A stretch of DNA of 64,000 nt from Desulfonatronovibrio hydrogenovorans DSM 9292 (GCF_000686525.1 NZ_JMKT01000011.1:178006-242005); one strand, 5' to 3'. Positions 52,563 to 62,224 are shown, counted from the first letter of the stretch. The notes: generated by a model from the sequence alone, not told the origin. Numbers and translations are program-made.

Positions 52563-54242
52563 TTATCTTGATTTCCTGGCTGTCCTGGCGGACCGGACCT
52601 TGCCAAAGGATGGTTTTTTGTTTTTCTGGCGCTGGCCGGGCTGGAAGTCATCCCTGGGTCCAGCAATTTCAACAGTGATTCTCTTGCCCCGGATCTGGTT
52701 GTTGTTCATGGTGGAAAGGACATTGGAGGCATACTCTTCAGGAACCTGGACAAATGACTGTCTTTGCCTGATTTCAACCTTGCCGATCAGTCTTCCCGGC
52801 AGTCCGGTCTCGCCGGCTATGGCCCCCACCACGTCCTTTACTGCAATATCGTCCGCCCTTCCGATGCTGATGACCAGGCGGATCATACCCTGGTGGCTGC
52901 CTGTGTCTTCTGAGGTGGGGATGTCCTGAACCGGGGCCTTGTCTTCGCCTGGTCCCATAAGCATCTTCAAAAGGGCTGCAGCCAGTTCAACTGATGAAGA
53001 GTCCTCTTCTTTTTCTGTGAAATTTTCCACCAGGCGCAGGTATTTTTCCAGGCCGCCTTTAGTGATGGTTTCTTTGATCAGCCCCAGAAATTTCTCAGTC
53101 CTGGCCTGTTCAACATCACCTATGCTTGGAACGCGGCGCTGGATGATCTTAGACTTTGTGAATCGTTGAATATCCCGAATTTTGTACATTTCCCTGCCCG
53201 AAACAAAGGTGAAGGCCATACCTGTCCGGCCGGCCCTGCCAGTTCGTCCGATGCGGTGGACATAGTACTCCACGTCATTTGGAATATCGTAGTTGAACAC
53301 AGCTTCAATGTCGTCCACATCTATCCCCCTGGCAGCTACATCCGTGGCCACCATGATTTCAGCCTGTCCGGAGCGGAACTTGGCCATGACCCTGTCCCTC
53401 TGGTTCTGGTTCATGTCTCCGTGCAATCCTTCGGCCAGATAACCTCTGATTTGAAGGTGCTGGACGATCTGGTCCACCCCTCTTTTAGTGTTGCAGAACA
53501 CTATGCACAGCTTGGGGTTGTAAAAATCGATTATTCTGGACATGGCTTCGAGCCGGTTTGACTTGTGAACTTCGAAAAAAAACTGTTCAATACCGGGAAC
53601 AGTGAGTCTCTTGTGGGAGATCCTGACCAGTTCGGGGCTGTCTTGGAATCTTTCGGCCAGCCGCATTATTTCAGGGGCCATGGTGGCTGAAAAGAAAATG
53701 GTCTGGGGCTTTTGAGTAACAGTGCCCAGGATGTACTCGATGTCATCCCTGAAGCCCATGTCAAGCATCTCATCAGCCTCATCCAGGACCACCATCCGGA
53801 CCTGATCCAGCTTCAGGGTTTTTCTGGACATGTGGTCCATGATCCGTCCCGGAGTTCCGATAACTATCTGGGCTCCCTGGCGAAGTGCCTTGATCTGGCG
53901 CTCTATGGGCTGACCTCCGTAAACAGGAAGTACTACCAGACCCTGGTGATGCCTGCCCAGAGTGTTCAGCTCTCCTGCAACCTGGATGGCCAGCTCCCTG
54001 GTGGGACAAAGAACCATGCACTGCATTGCCCTGTTTTGGGGATTGATTTTTTCCAGGGCCGGAATCCCGAAGGCCGCTGTCTTGCCGGTACCGGTCTGGG
54101 CCTGCCCGATGATGTCTCGGCCCAGAAGTATGGAGGGGATGGACTTGGCCTGAATGGGAGAGGCTTCTTCAAAGCCCATTTCCTCAATCCCTCTAAGGGT
54201 CTGCTCTGAAAGTTCAAGGCTGTCGAATTTAATACTTTTCAT
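52563..54242 (-). CDS. DEAD-box RNA helicase (DeaD/CsdA-like) with DbpA-type RNA-binding domain
   Basis: A 559-residue ATP-dependent RNA helicase. Helicase motifs in order: AQTGTGKTAAFG (I), PTRELAIQ (Ia), TPGRIMDH (Ib), DEAD (II), SAT (III), GIDVDDI (V) and HRIGRTGRAG (VI). At about 450-525 there is a DbpA/RRM-like domain (MIRLVISIGRADDI...VEIRQRQSFVQVP), followed by a basic Lys/Arg-rich tail. It likely acts in ribosome assembly or mRNA unwinding, including at low temperature. It is monocistronic. No cold-box element was recognised in the leader. Confidence 0.93.
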   Translation of the reverse strand: MKSIKFDSLELSEQTLRGIEEMGFEEASPIQAKSIPSILLGRDIIGQAQTGTGKTAAFGIPALEKINPQNRAMQCMVLCPTRELAIQVAGELNTLGRHHQGLVVLPVYGGQPIERQIKALRQGAQIVIGTPGRIMDHMSRKTLKLDQVRMVVLDEADEMLDMGFRDDIEYILGTVTQKPQTIFFSATMAPEIMRLAERFQDSPELVRISHKRLTVPGIEQFFFEVHKSNRLEAMSRIIDFYNPKLCIVFCNTKRGVDQIVQHLQIRGYLAEGLHGDMNQNQRDRVMAKFRSGQAEIMVATDVAARGIDVDDIEAVFNYDIPNDVEYYVHRIGRTGRAGRTGMAFTFVSGREMYKIRDIQRFTKSKIIQRRVPSIGDVEQARTEKFLGLIKETITKGGLEKYLRLVENFTEKEEDSSSVELAAALLKMLMGPGEDKAPVQDIPTSEDTGSHQGMIRLVISIGRADDIAVKDVVGAIAGETGLPGRLIGKVEIRQRQSFVQVPEEYASNVLSTMNNNQIRGKRITVEIAGPRDDFQPGQRQKNKKPSFGKVRSARTARKSR

Positions 54243-54409
54243 TATTGAATCCTGATTGGGTAAATGTTGCTAGGGATGTAAAAAAGAAACAGCATGCAGC
54301 GACCAGGTCGAGTCTTTAAAATGGTACTGCAAGCCGGAATGGTCCAGGGTGCGCTTTTTGGTTATGGCTAAAAAAAGTCCGGGGTGGTAAAAGAAAGTAA
54401 CCTTGAGGA

Positions 54410-54694
54410 TCATCCGTTGATGGCTTGAGAGATATACATCTTCAGGTCATCGGGCCCAAGTCCGGGAAGCATGATGGCTTCCTTGGGACAGGTGGCCTGG
54501 CAGACTCCGCATCCGTGACACTTGGCAGGATCAACCCAGGCAGTGGTTTTGCCGGGTCTCCGGCGGCTTTGGATTATTTTCAGAGCCTGGGTAGGGCAGA
54601 CGTCCATGCAGAATCCGCAACCGTCGCATCGGTCCAGGTGGACGTGAACGATTAGTGGAAGCTCAGGAAAACTATTGTCATTGACAAAATTCAT
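54410..54694 (-). CDS. 2[4Fe-4S] ferredoxin-like protein
   Basis: A 94-residue ferredoxin with two complete motifs: CDGCGFCMDVCP (about 23-34) and CHGCGVCQATCP (about 59-70). These are separated by a longer basic loop (QSRRRPGKTTA) than in clostridial 8Fe ferredoxins. All eight cysteines are present. AAGGGA precedes the ATG. It is a probable low-potential electron carrier. The neighbours (helicase, unknown gene) do not reveal its partner. Confidence 0.9.
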   Translation of the reverse strand: MNFVNDNSFPELPLIVHVHLDRCDGCGFCMDVCPTQALKIIQSRRRPGKTTAWVDPAKCHGCGVCQATCPKEAIMLPGLGPDDLKMYISQAING

Positions 54695-54808
54695 TTTTTT
54701 CCCTTGTTAAACAATGTGTATTTTAATACATAATCTCAAGACAAAACCTTGGCAAGCGATAAAATTACAAAAAACAATCCACAGTTTTTAAACTCAGAGG
54801 ACAAGAAC

Positions 54809-55159
54809 ATGAATAGAAAAGAAGGAGAAAAGGTCCTGACCGAGATATTCCAGAACTGCCCGTGGAAGGAAAAGTATAAGGACATGGTTCCAGAAAATGA
54901 GGACAGTATAATTTATCAGTGGACTGCCGAGCAAGCAGAATATGCCCTGCCCTTTTTTTCCAAGACAGGACAAGCCATTTTGACCGAAGAAACCTGTGTG
55001 GCCAAAAGGAGCCTTTATCTGGGCATGAACAGCAATAACAGTCTATGCCTTTATGTGCAGGAAAGGGAAAAGGATGAATACCGGAAGGGTATTCCGGATA
55101 TGGCCAGGGATTTTGCCTGCATGATGAAGGTGGACAACCTGATCAAGGAGAAAAAGTAG
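54809..55159 (+). CDS. Hypothetical soluble protein
   Basis: A 116-residue acidic protein (MNRKEGEKVLTEIF, DMVPENEDSIIYQWTAEQAEYALPFF) without signal peptide, membrane segment or known motif; three cysteines are scattered. The ATG at 54809 with AGAGG upstream is preferred to an in-frame TTG-type start at 54749 that would add 20 polar residues. I do not recognise the family. It is divergent from the ferredoxin gene and faces the NlpC/P60 gene. Confidence 0.6.
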   Translation: MNRKEGEKVLTEIFQNCPWKEKYKDMVPENEDSIIYQWTAEQAEYALPFFSKTGQAILTEETCVAKRSLYLGMNSNNSLCLYVQEREKDEYRKGIPDMARDFACMMKVDNLIKEKK

Positions 55160-55200
55160 CTTTGGGACATCATTTAAGGATTTTTGCTGAACAGCTGGGG

Positions 55201-55965
55201 TTAGAGATAGGTCCTTGCTCCCATGAATCTTGACCTGAAATACGGGTTGGAAAGATGTTCAATGGTTACGTTCCGGCCAGTGGCTGGCGCATGAATGAAC
55301 CTGCCTTGGCCGATGTATATTCCAACGTGGGAAACCTGGTTGGGCCGGGCAGTGGCAAAAAATACCAGATCCCCATATCCAATGGACTGCAAGGGGATTT
55401 TTCGTCCTGAATTGAACTGGTTCCGGGAAACTCTGGGCAGATTCAGACCGTTCTGCCGGTAAACCACCATGGTCAGTCCGCTGCAGTCAAATCCAGACTG
55501 TTCTGAGGTTCCTCCCCACCTGTAGGGGACACCGATAAACCCGTGGGCTGTTCGAACTATTTCACGCCTCAGCAGTTCGGTCTCAGCGGGGGGTATCCGG
55601 GCTGCAGCGTAGCTTTCAGGAACAACCACGAAATAATTCTGAATGGTTTTTGCAGACTGCAGCATTTTTGCTTCCTGGTGGGCCTGTTCAAGGGTGGGGT
55701 GGTTTCCAAAACGGACCTTGTACAGCCCGTCTGAGTCTTTGAAATAGTAGGCCTCCAGTCCCAGCTCTTCCAGCCTTGTCATGAGTCTTACCGCATTATC
55801 CAGTACAGAAAAGGCACCAACCTGGATACTGTAATTCATTCTTGTCAGCTCTCCGGGAGCAACCTGATGGAGGGGGGCTGGGCGGGGATGGTCTTTGGGA
55901 GAACAGCCTGTATTCAGGGCAGCATTTACGGTAATCACCAGCAGGAAGAGCAGAATTTTTTTCAT
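55201..55965 (-). CDS. NlpC/P60 peptidoglycan hydrolase lipoprotein with SPOR domain
   Basis: A 254-residue lipoprotein (lipobox NTGC, Cys21). A SPOR-like domain at about 44-118 (YSIQVGAFSVLDNAVRLM) would bind denuded glycan strands. The C-terminal NlpC/P60 cysteine peptidase has the catalytic Cys161 in FDCSGLT, His213 in SHVGIYIG and His225 in FIHAP. It cleaves peptide cross-links of peptidoglycan, probably at the septum. It is monocistronic. SPOR also occurs on the TPR porin in this window, so both may localise to the same wall sites. Confidence 0.92.
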   Translation of the reverse strand: MKKILLFLLVITVNAALNTGCSPKDHPRPAPLHQVAPGELTRMNYSIQVGAFSVLDNAVRLMTRLEELGLEAYYFKDSDGLYKVRFGNHPTLEQAHQEAKMLQSAKTIQNYFVVVPESYAAARIPPAETELLRREIVRTAHGFIGVPYRWGGTSEQSGFDCSGLTMVVYRQNGLNLPRVSRNQFNSGRKIPLQSIGYGDLVFFATARPNQVSHVGIYIGQGRFIHAPATGRNVTIEHLSNPYFRSRFMGARTYL

Positions 55966-56469
55966 AGGGAACCTAAAAGGGGTCTGGGGGTTCTGAACGG
56001 CAAATCTGATGCCCCGTGGAGATTCCCGGGGTGGTCCTGGGATAGCTTTAAACCTGCCTGATGGTCAAAGGGTTACATTCAAGCCGTCAACAATGCTTAT
56101 AAAATCCACCTTGATTCCCTTGGATCTCAATGAAAGGCTTGAATGCCAGACCTCACGACCTGAGCTTGTCCCCAGCCCGAGGCAGCCATTAAAATCTTTA
56201 CTGATCAAATCTATTCAAGGTCATACAGGTTTCTGGCCCTGGAATAATGCTGCAGGTAGCTGGTTTTAAAATAACAGTTTTTTTTGATCTCGACAACAGG
56301 CACTTATTGGACCGGGGTTCAAAGTAAAATACAGCAGGCCTGAATCTTGGCCAGCAAGGCTTCTCATGATTAAAACATTGACTAAAGATGAAGATTAGGC
56401 TTATGAAAAACTGCTGAAAAGAGCTGGAAGCCGGGCTGGAATTTAGGTTTTTCTTAACTGGAGCTGGGG
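55966..56469. other. 504-base intergenic region without a recognisable gene
   Basis: An open frame at 56009-56269 lacks a ribosome site and has proline/arginine-rich shadow-like composition. The only element seen is the promoter-like pair near the parA end, listed separately. No repeats, RNA gene or parS-like palindrome were noticed. Confidence 0.5.
56378..56407 (+). promoter_or_regulatory. Possible sigma70 promoter of the parA operon
   Basis: TTGACT (56378-56383), 18 bases, then TATGAA (56402-56407), about 60 bases before the parA ATG. Matches are 5/6 and 4/6. Confidence 0.35.
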
Positions 56470-57261
56470 ATGAAGATTATTTCTTTTGCCAATTACAAGG
56501 GCGGGGTGGGCAAGACCACCAGCGTGGTCAACACGGCCAGGGTCCTGGCTGAAAAAAATAAAAAAGTACTGGTCATTGATCTTGATCCGCAAGGCAATTC
56601 CACCCTTACCCTGAGCCGTAGCAATCCATTTGAACATGAAAAAACGGTTGGTGACCTCTTGTCAGATAAAGATCTTTCCATCAGAGACTGTCTGGTGGAG
56701 ACGCCATGCGGCGTAGATCTGATCCCGACCAACCTGCACTCCTATCCCCTTGTATCTTCGTTGCCTGCCAACTCGGCCAAGAGGATTTACGGCCTGAAAA
56801 ACAAATTAAATGATCTGCAAGAAGATTACGACTATGTCCTGGTGGACTGCCCTCCTCAGATTGAAGGAGCACTCATAACCAATGCCATTGCTGCTTCAGA
56901 TTACTATGTTCTTCCCATAGAAGGTGAATCAGTCTATGCCCTGCAAGGGGTGGATCATTTGATTCAGGCCATTGATCTCATAAGGGAAGACTCCGGCTCC
57001 GGGATCAGGCTGCTTGGTGCCCTGGTGACCATGGTGGACACCAGGACCAAGGCTGGTCAGATGGTCATGGAGGCTATTAACAGGTATTTCAAGGACATGG
57101 TATTCAAGGCCGTGATTCGCAGAAACACCACCATCAATAAGGCCAACTTGAGCAACAAGTGTGTATGTGATCTTGATCCCAAATCTTCGGGATGTGCAGA
57201 CTACAGGGCCTTTGCTCAAGAGCTGGTCAGCAGAATAGATACTGAAATCAAGAACAAGTAA
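56470..57261 (+). CDS. ParA/Soj-family ATPase (orphan)
   Basis: A 263-residue ParA-type ATPase. A deviant Walker A, KGGVGKT at residues 10-16, DLDPQGNSTL and the DCPP motif (VLVDCPPQ) are intact. It lacks the N-terminal DNA-binding domain of plasmid ParA. No parB gene and no parS-like site lie nearby. Instead a coiled-coil TPR protein is encoded 10 bases downstream, which suggests a cargo-positioning ParA (as for chemoreceptor arrays, cellulose synthase BcsQ or carboxysomes) rather than chromosome segregation. Confidence 0.9.
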   Translation: MKIISFANYKGGVGKTTSVVNTARVLAEKNKKVLVIDLDPQGNSTLTLSRSNPFEHEKTVGDLLSDKDLSIRDCLVETPCGVDLIPTNLHSYPLVSSLPANSAKRIYGLKNKLNDLQEDYDYVLVDCPPQIEGALITNAIAASDYYVLPIEGESVYALQGVDHLIQAIDLIREDSGSGIRLLGALVTMVDTRTKAGQMVMEAINRYFKDMVFKAVIRRNTTINKANLSNKCVCDLDPKSSGCADYRAFAQELVSRIDTEIKNK

Positions 57262-57271
57262 AGGAACAACC

Positions 57272-58456
57272 ATGCCCAAGGAAACCCGCGCACATAAGGA
57301 TGAGAGTCAGGGAAGAGGCGCGTTGGAGAGTCTTCTCAATGATCAGGCTGAGGCAAGGCTTCAGAGGGAAATCAGCATTTCCAGGACCGGTGGATCGTCT
57401 AAGACTGAAACTAAATCACCTGGTCAAGGAAAGGGCAGGAAAAAGTCCGGGACTAAAGCTTCGGCTGGTTCTGTCCAGACAGGCCCGGAGTACAGGCAAA
57501 AACCTTCCATGAAGGAAACCAAGGCTCAGCTTATCAAGCGAATGGAGATGCTTCTTGCAGAGTTTGATAAACTTGAAGCCAAAATAGAACAAAAAGACTT
57601 AGAGCTGGACAAGGCCAAAAGTGATAAGACTCATCTCAAGGCCAAGTTGGACAAGCTTCAGACCGAGGTCAAGGGTTTGCAGGATGAATTGCAAAACAAG
57701 ACCGGGGATCAAAAAAAACTGGCTGATTTGGAAAGGAAGTACGCTGAAAAGGTACTTAAGCTGGAGAAGGACCGGGAAAACATCCTCCGGGAATTGTCTG
57801 AAAAGGACAGTACCATTGCCGGGTTGCAAAAGGAAAAGTCCCTGCTTGAATCAGAGATTGACAGGATGGAGGTCCTGGTTAGTGAGGCCCAGACAAAAGA
57901 AGAGCTCCATCAGGCCAGTCTGAAGAAAAAGGATCAGGAGCTTGGATTACTGCAAAAGGAAAAGCATAATCTGGAGCAGGAGCTTGAAAAACTGAGTCAT
58001 AAGACAGCAGCCAGGAAAAAAGAAGAGGCTGCCTGGGAAATGCAGGCCAAGGCCGACGACTGGCGGGTTAGGGCTGATGAGCTGTGGGACGGCAGTGCCT
58101 ATAAGGCGCCTCAGAAGGCAGTCTATTATCTCAATGCAGCCCTGGAACTCAGGCCTGACTGGCCGCAGGCCTTGAATGACCGTGGTCTGGCCCATCTGGA
58201 TGATTTTGACCTGGACGGAGCTCTGGAGGATTTCACCACGGCCATTGCCCTGAAAAGGGATTTTGCCGAAGCTTATCACAACAGAGGGGTGGCTCTGCTA
58301 AAATCAGGCAAGAAATTTGCTGCCAGAAAGGATTTCCAGGTTGCTGCCGGACTTGGACTCTGGCTGGGCATAAATGCCCTGCAGGTTCCCAAAAAAGACC
58401 CGGGCATAATTGAGCGGCTTATCAACCTTGTGTTTAAAAGGAGAGATAAAAAATGA
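57272..58456 (+). CDS. Coiled-coil protein with C-terminal TPRs, likely ParA partner
   Basis: A 394-residue cytosolic protein. The basic, disordered N-terminus (about 1-80) contains repeated KS/GK stretches. A long coiled coil spans about 80-265 with heptads such as [16 protein letters not shown] and [16 protein letters not shown]. Two TPR units follow at about 285-360 ([35 protein letters not shown]) and a basic tail. The positively charged N-terminus is what ParA adaptors such as McdB or ParB use to stimulate the ATPase. It is coupled to parA (10 bases) and overlaps wrbA by 4 bases. The function is inferred from architecture only. Confidence 0.8.
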   Translation: MPKETRAHKDESQGRGALESLLNDQAEARLQREISISRTGGSSKTETKSPGQGKGRKKSGTKASAGSVQTGPEYRQKPSMKETKAQLIKRMEMLLAEFDKLEAKIEQKDLELDKAKSDKTHLKAKLDKLQTEVKGLQDELQNKTGDQKKLADLERKYAEKVLKLEKDRENILRELSEKDSTIAGLQKEKSLLESEIDRMEVLVSEAQTKEELHQASLKKKDQELGLLQKEKHNLEQELEKLSHKTAARKKEEAAWEMQAKADDWRVRADELWDGSAYKAPQKAVYYLNAALELRPDWPQALNDRGLAHLDDFDLDGALEDFTTAIALKRDFAEAYHNRGVALLKSGKKFAARKDFQVAAGLGLWLGINALQVPKKDPGIIERLINLVFKRRDKK

Positions 58457-59061
58457 TAGTCAAAGTTGTGTACTATTCCATGTACGGGCATATCCACGCC
58501 ATGGCCCAGGCCGTGGCCCAGGGGGTGAGCCAGGTCAGTGATGCCAGGGTTGATATGCGCAGGGTTCCTGAGACGTTGTCCGATGATATCCTGGAAAAAA
58601 TGGGGGCTCTCCAAGCCCGGGATAAAATGAAAGATGTTCAGGCTGCTACAGTGGATGAGCTTGATGAGGCTTCAGCCATCATATTCGGCACACCTACAAG
58701 ATTCGGTAATATGTGCGGTCAGATGCGTCAGTTTCTGGATGCTACAGGCAAGTTGTGGGCCTCTGGCGCCCTGATCGGCAAAGTGGGCAGTGTGTTCACC
58801 AGTACAGCCACCCAGCATGGAGGACAGGAGTCCACTATCCTCAGCTTTCATACTACACTGCTTCATCAGGGCATGATAATTGTCGGGCTGCCTTACTCTT
58901 TCCAGGGACAGATGCGCATTGACGAAGTTACAGGCGGTTCTCCTTATGGAGCTTCGACAATAGCTGGAGGAGACGGCCAGCGTATGCCAAGCGAGAATGA
59001 ACTGGAAGCAGCCAGGTTCCAGGGACGGCACGTAGCTGAAATAGCAGCCAAACTTGGATGA
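58453..59061 (+). CDS. wrbA: NAD(P)H:quinone oxidoreductase WrbA
   Basis: A 202-residue flavodoxin-like protein matching WrbA. The FMN phosphate loop is [11 protein letters not shown], and [21 protein letters not shown] and [13 protein letters not shown] are family signatures. Tetrameric WrbA uses two-electron reduction of quinones to avoid semiquinone formation, an oxidative stress defence. AGGAG precedes the ATG, which overlaps the preceding coding sequence by 4 bases. The link with the ParA pair may be only positional. Confidence 0.94.
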   Translation: MIVKVVYYSMYGHIHAMAQAVAQGVSQVSDARVDMRRVPETLSDDILEKMGALQARDKMKDVQAATVDELDEASAIIFGTPTRFGNMCGQMRQFLDATGKLWASGALIGKVGSVFTSTATQHGGQESTILSFHTTLLHQGMIIVGLPYSFQGQMRIDEVTGGSPYGASTIAGGDGQRMPSENELEAARFQGRHVAEIAAKLG

Positions 59062-59080
59062 TCCTGTTAAGACGGTTCCT

Positions 59081-59123
59081 CCCCCCAGCATAGTCATCCA
59101 AAGCAGGTGGCCCGGCTGGGGGG
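59081..59123 (+). terminator. GC-rich hairpin after wrbA
   Basis: CCCCCCAGC (59081-59089) pairs with GCTGGGGGG (59115-59123), 9 bp with a 25-base loop. The tail is only GTTTG, so termination may be weak or Rho-assisted. Confidence 0.4.
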
Positions 59124-59230
59124 GTTTGCCAGCTCTGAGGGCATGGTGTCTTTCTCGGGCCAACAACATTTTGGACCCAAACCTGTCTGAACCGGACTGT
59201 CAGATTTGGTGCGGACTTGGTTGGTTTACT

Positions 59231-59662
59231 TCAGGCATCATCGCTCAGGGCATCCAGAAGACTGATGGTCAAGTTTAGAAAGTCGGCTTCAGTAATAATT
59301 CCCACCAGTTTTTCACCCTCAACAACCGGAAGACATCCGAATTTATGCTCCAGAAGCAATGCAGCAGCATCCCTCAGGGAGTCGTTCCCGGATATGGTCC
59401 TGACAGATGTGTTCATGATCTCAAGGACGGGTATGCCGAGGTCGAGTTCTTCCTGTGTACTGGAGTCCACATCTGCCAGCTTGGAAACTGTTGCAGCCAG
59501 GATGTCCCTGTGGGTCAGAAGACCGATAAAGTGCATTTCTTCGTTGACAATGGGGATATGTCTTATCCTGGCCATATTCATGACCGATCTGGCCAGGGCA
59601 AGATTGTCGGTTTCTTTGAGGGTGAAGATGTCAGTGGTCATAATGTCTTTGACTTTAAGCAT
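59231..59662 (-). CDS. CBS-domain pair protein
   Basis: A 143-residue protein made of two CBS domains in tandem, starting KVKDIMTTDIFTL and PVLEIMNTSVRTIS, each ending with FIGLLTHRDIL and LVGIITEADFL. Such stand-alone Bateman modules bind adenine nucleotides and regulate partner enzymes or channels. The ATG at 59662 has AAGGA upstream; a further 15 in-frame codons before it look non-coding. It is monocistronic and converges on wrbA. The regulated partner is unknown. Confidence 0.9.
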   Translation of the reverse strand: MLKVKDIMTTDIFTLKETDNLALARSVMNMARIRHIPIVNEEMHFIGLLTHRDILAATVSKLADVDSSTQEELDLGIPVLEIMNTSVRTISGNDSLRDAAALLLEHKFGCLPVVEGEKLVGIITEADFLNLTISLLDALSDDA

Positions 59663-59941
59663 GGGTCTGTCCTTGGTTTGATTGATATTAGCCGGATAAA
59701 CAAGCATAACCCATGAGCTTCAGGGCAGTCAATGCAAGGCTTGGCCTGCATGCTAATCAAAATAAAAAATGGACAGCCCCCTGAAAAGTTCTTATGGGTG
59801 CCCTTGTGCCGGGCAGGTGCTTTGATTACCAGCGATGAGCTGACAAAGGTTGTTCCAGCCCAAAAGGATTGGCCATGCAAGGGGATTGTCCGGACTTTTT
59901 TTGGAGCTGTTAAGAGTAAACTGTTTCAGGAGTATTTTCAG

Positions 59942-60586
59942 TTGGCGATTGATCCCAGGCGAATCAGAGATAAAATGGTCCGCAATCAGATTGAGGCCAG
60001 GGGGATTTCCAATCCCCGAGTGCTCAAGGCCATGGGCACCGTTCCCAGACATCTGTTTGTTGATGAGGCCCTTCAGGCCCAGGCATATGAGGATCACCCC
60101 CTGCCCATAGGGCACGGACAGACAATTTCTCAACCCTATATAGTTGCCCTCATGAGCAGTATACTTGAGGTTGATCCGGGAATGAAAGTCCTGGAGATCG
60201 GCACAGGCTCTGGATACCAGGCAGCAGTCCTGGCAGAGATGGGGGCCGATGTTTATACAGTGGAGCGGGTCAAACCTCTGTATCAAAAAGCAAGAAAGCT
60301 GCTGGCTGATCTCAGGTATCATTATGTCAAGACAAAGCTTGATGATGGAACCATGGGCTGGCCTGAAAAAGCTCCTTTTGACAGGGTGCTGGTCACTGCA
60401 GGCGGCCCTGATGTACCTGAACCTCTTGTGGAGCAGCTGAGCGACCCGGGTATCCTGGTTATTCCAGTCGGCTCGACCAAAAGGAGCCAGACCCTGGTAA
60501 AAGTCTCCAAAGACCGCGGCAAGGTGGACCGCAGGGATATGGGCAGCGTAGCCTTTGTGGATCTGGTGGGAAGGTTCGGCTGGTAA
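59942..60586 (+). CDS. pcm: Protein-L-isoaspartate O-methyltransferase
   Basis: A 214-residue PCMT that methylates isoaspartyl residues for protein repair. The N-terminal [17 protein letters not shown] and PRHLFVDE, the substrate loop [16 protein letters not shown] and the SAM motif [17 protein letters not shown] are all typical. The start was placed at a TTG (59942) with AGGAG 9 bases upstream, giving the normal family N-terminus. The open frame runs 70 codons further up but those residues do not fit. Its 3' end comes 10 bases before the YqaA-like start, so the two are co-expressed. Confidence 0.92.
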   Translation: MAIDPRRIRDKMVRNQIEARGISNPRVLKAMGTVPRHLFVDEALQAQAYEDHPLPIGHGQTISQPYIVALMSSILEVDPGMKVLEIGTGSGYQAAVLAEMGADVYTVERVKPLYQKARKLLADLRYHYVKTKLDDGTMGWPEKAPFDRVLVTAGGPDVPEPLVEQLSDPGILVIPVGSTKRSQTLVKVSKDRGKVDRRDMGSVAFVDLVGRFGW

Positions 60587-60596
60587 GGGAAGGGAA

Positions 60597-61181
60597 TTGA
60601 AGCTTTATCGGAAATTGATGGGAAGGCTATGGGACTTGGCTGCCAAAAAGGGAGCCGAAAAAGTCCTGATGATGGTCGCCTTTACCGAGTCCATTTTTTT
60701 TCCCATTCCTCAGGATCTGCTTTTAATTCCCATGGGGCTCTCCAGGCCCCGCAAGGTTTTCAGGCTGGCCACCCTTTGTCTGGTTGCTTCGGTTCTGGGA
60801 GGTGTGGTCGGGTACTTCATCGGTCTTTTTTTTATGGAGCTAGTGGGGCTGGCCATAATAAATTTCTATGGCCTGGCTGATAAATACTTAATTATTCAGG
60901 AATGGTACGATAGATACGATGCCTGGGCTGTTGCAGTGGCCGGCATCAGTCCTGTTCCTTATAAGGTGTGTACCCTCACTGCCGGAGCCTTTAAGATCAA
61001 CTTCGCAGTCTTTGTGATTGCCTCGGTACTTAGCCGGGGATTGCGGTTCTATCTTGTTGCTGCTGTGATCTACTGGCAAGGCGAACGAGCCAGAGATTTT
61101 CTGGAGAAAAGATTTGACCTGGTCGTAAGTCTGACCTTGGTTTTGGTTGTTCTGGGTTTTATTTTGATAAAATTTATCTGA
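60597..61181 (+). CDS. YqaA-like VTT/DedA-type membrane protein
   Basis: A 194-residue membrane protein of the YqaA branch of the DedA/VTT superfamily. ESIFFPIPQDLLLIPMGLSRP, in which the acidic-Pro helix break is conserved, and VAGISPVPYKVCTLTAGAFKI in the second reentrant loop are the diagnostic parts. Four or five hydrophobic segments are visible. The start is a TTG behind GGGAAGGG; an ATG at 60618 is possible. It follows pcm and precedes the Mrp gene by 47 bases. Lipid scrambling or polyprenyl-phosphate recycling is likely. Confidence 0.85.
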   Translation: MKLYRKLMGRLWDLAAKKGAEKVLMMVAFTESIFFPIPQDLLLIPMGLSRPRKVFRLATLCLVASVLGGVVGYFIGLFFMELVGLAIINFYGLADKYLIIQEWYDRYDAWAVAVAGISPVPYKVCTLTAGAFKINFAVFVIASVLSRGLRFYLVAAVIYWQGERARDFLEKRFDLVVSLTLVLVVLGFILIKFI

Positions 61182-61228
61182 TCCGGACCGAATCTTGGCC
61201 CGGTCACTGAACTTAAAGGTGAAAAAAT

Positions 61229-62119
61229 ATGGAAAAAGCTGAATCGTGCAAAGCATGCCCGTCCCAGGCTAAGGCAAAAAAGAACCCTGCCATGTCCATC
61301 CAGGATGAGCTGATATCAACAACCCTTTCCAAGATTAAATACAAGATATTTGTGATGAGCGGCAAAGGAGGGGTAGGTAAGAGTTCGGTGGCGGTAAACC
61401 TGGCTGCAGCCCTGGCTGCTAAAGGCCGGAAGGTTGGATTACTGGATGTGGACATCCATGGTCCGTCAGTCCCCCATCTGCTGGGCATCAAGGGGTTGCT
61501 GGACGCAGACAGGGGGAAGATGGTCAAGCCCAAGATGTATAATGACAATCTTGCGGTGGTTTCAATGGAGTCTCTTCTTCAGGATCCGGATCAGGCCGTT
61601 CTCTGGAGAGGCCCCATGAAGACAACGGCCATAAGGCAGTTTGTAGCGGATGTGGCCTGGGGGGAACTTGATTTTCTGATCATTGACTCTCCCCCTGGGA
61701 CCGGAGATGAACCCATGACAGTTCTCAAGACCATTCCTGACGCCCTGTGCGTTGTGGTCACCACGCCCCAGGAGATTTCTCTGGCTGATGTTCGAAAATC
61801 CATCAACTTTCTTCAGTATGCTAAGGCAAATATTCTGGGAATTGTTGAAAATATGAGCGGACTGATCTGTCCCCACTGTCAGGGGGAAGTGTCATTGTTC
61901 AAAAAAGGTGGCGGCAGGGATCTGGCGGACAAGTATGGCTTGTCCTTTCTTGGGGCCATCCCCCTTGATCCGGCCAGTGTGGTCGCTGGTGACCTGGGCA
62001 GGCCAGTGGTCCTGATTGACGGTCCTTCCCCGGCCAAGGATGCCTTGAAAGCCCTGGCCGACACCGTGGAAGAAACAGCAATCAACAGTCTGGAAGCCTT
62101 GGCAACAGTGCACAAGTAA
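61229..62119 (+). CDS. Mrp/NBP35-family iron-sulfur carrier ATPase
   Basis: A 296-residue P-loop ATPase of the Mrp/NBP35/ApbC family involved in Fe-S cluster assembly or transfer. The deviant Walker A is SGKGGVGKSS at about 44-53, and IDSPPGTGDEP and the cluster-binding CPHC late in the chain are present. An N-terminal C7-x2-C10 pair could add ligands, as in NBP35, although only two of the four cysteines are there. No DUF59 domain precedes it. AAGGTGA stands before the ATG. In an organism with abundant Fe-S proteins (Dsr, ferredoxins) a maturation role is natural. Confidence 0.92.
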   Translation: MEKAESCKACPSQAKAKKNPAMSIQDELISTTLSKIKYKIFVMSGKGGVGKSSVAVNLAAALAAKGRKVGLLDVDIHGPSVPHLLGIKGLLDADRGKMVKPKMYNDNLAVVSMESLLQDPDQAVLWRGPMKTTAIRQFVADVAWGELDFLIIDSPPGTGDEPMTVLKTIPDALCVVVTTPQEISLADVRKSINFLQYAKANILGIVENMSGLICPHCQGEVSLFKKGGGRDLADKYGLSFLGAIPLDPASVVAGDLGRPVVLIDGPSPAKDALKALADTVEETAINSLEALATVHK

Positions 62120-62181
62120 TCAGTCAGGTCTGACTGGCGGGCCGGTGATCAGGATTAAAAAATAAAAATTGAAAAAAGTTC

Positions 62182-62210
62182 TTGCAATTTAACAATTGAA
62201 CTTATATATC
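62182..62210 (+). promoter_or_regulatory. Promoter of the tRNA-tuf operon
   Basis: TTGCAA (62182-62187), 17 bases, then TATATC (62205-62210), with an overlapping TATATA at 62203. It lies in a sharply AT-rich stretch 15 bases before the first tRNA. Confidence 0.5.
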
Positions 62211-62224
62211 TCCCTTTTCCTTTG

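Noticed and set aside
56009..56269. Possible 86-residue gene upstream of parA
   Set aside because: No ribosome site; proline/arginine-rich composition without periodicity of structure.
59732..59941. 70-codon extension upstream of pcm
   Set aside because: The residues do not match the family, and a TTG with AGGAG gives the normal N-terminus.
62121..62136. Palindrome CAGTCAGGTCTGACTG after the Mrp gene
   Set aside because: Short, without a T tract; insufficient to call a terminator or operator.
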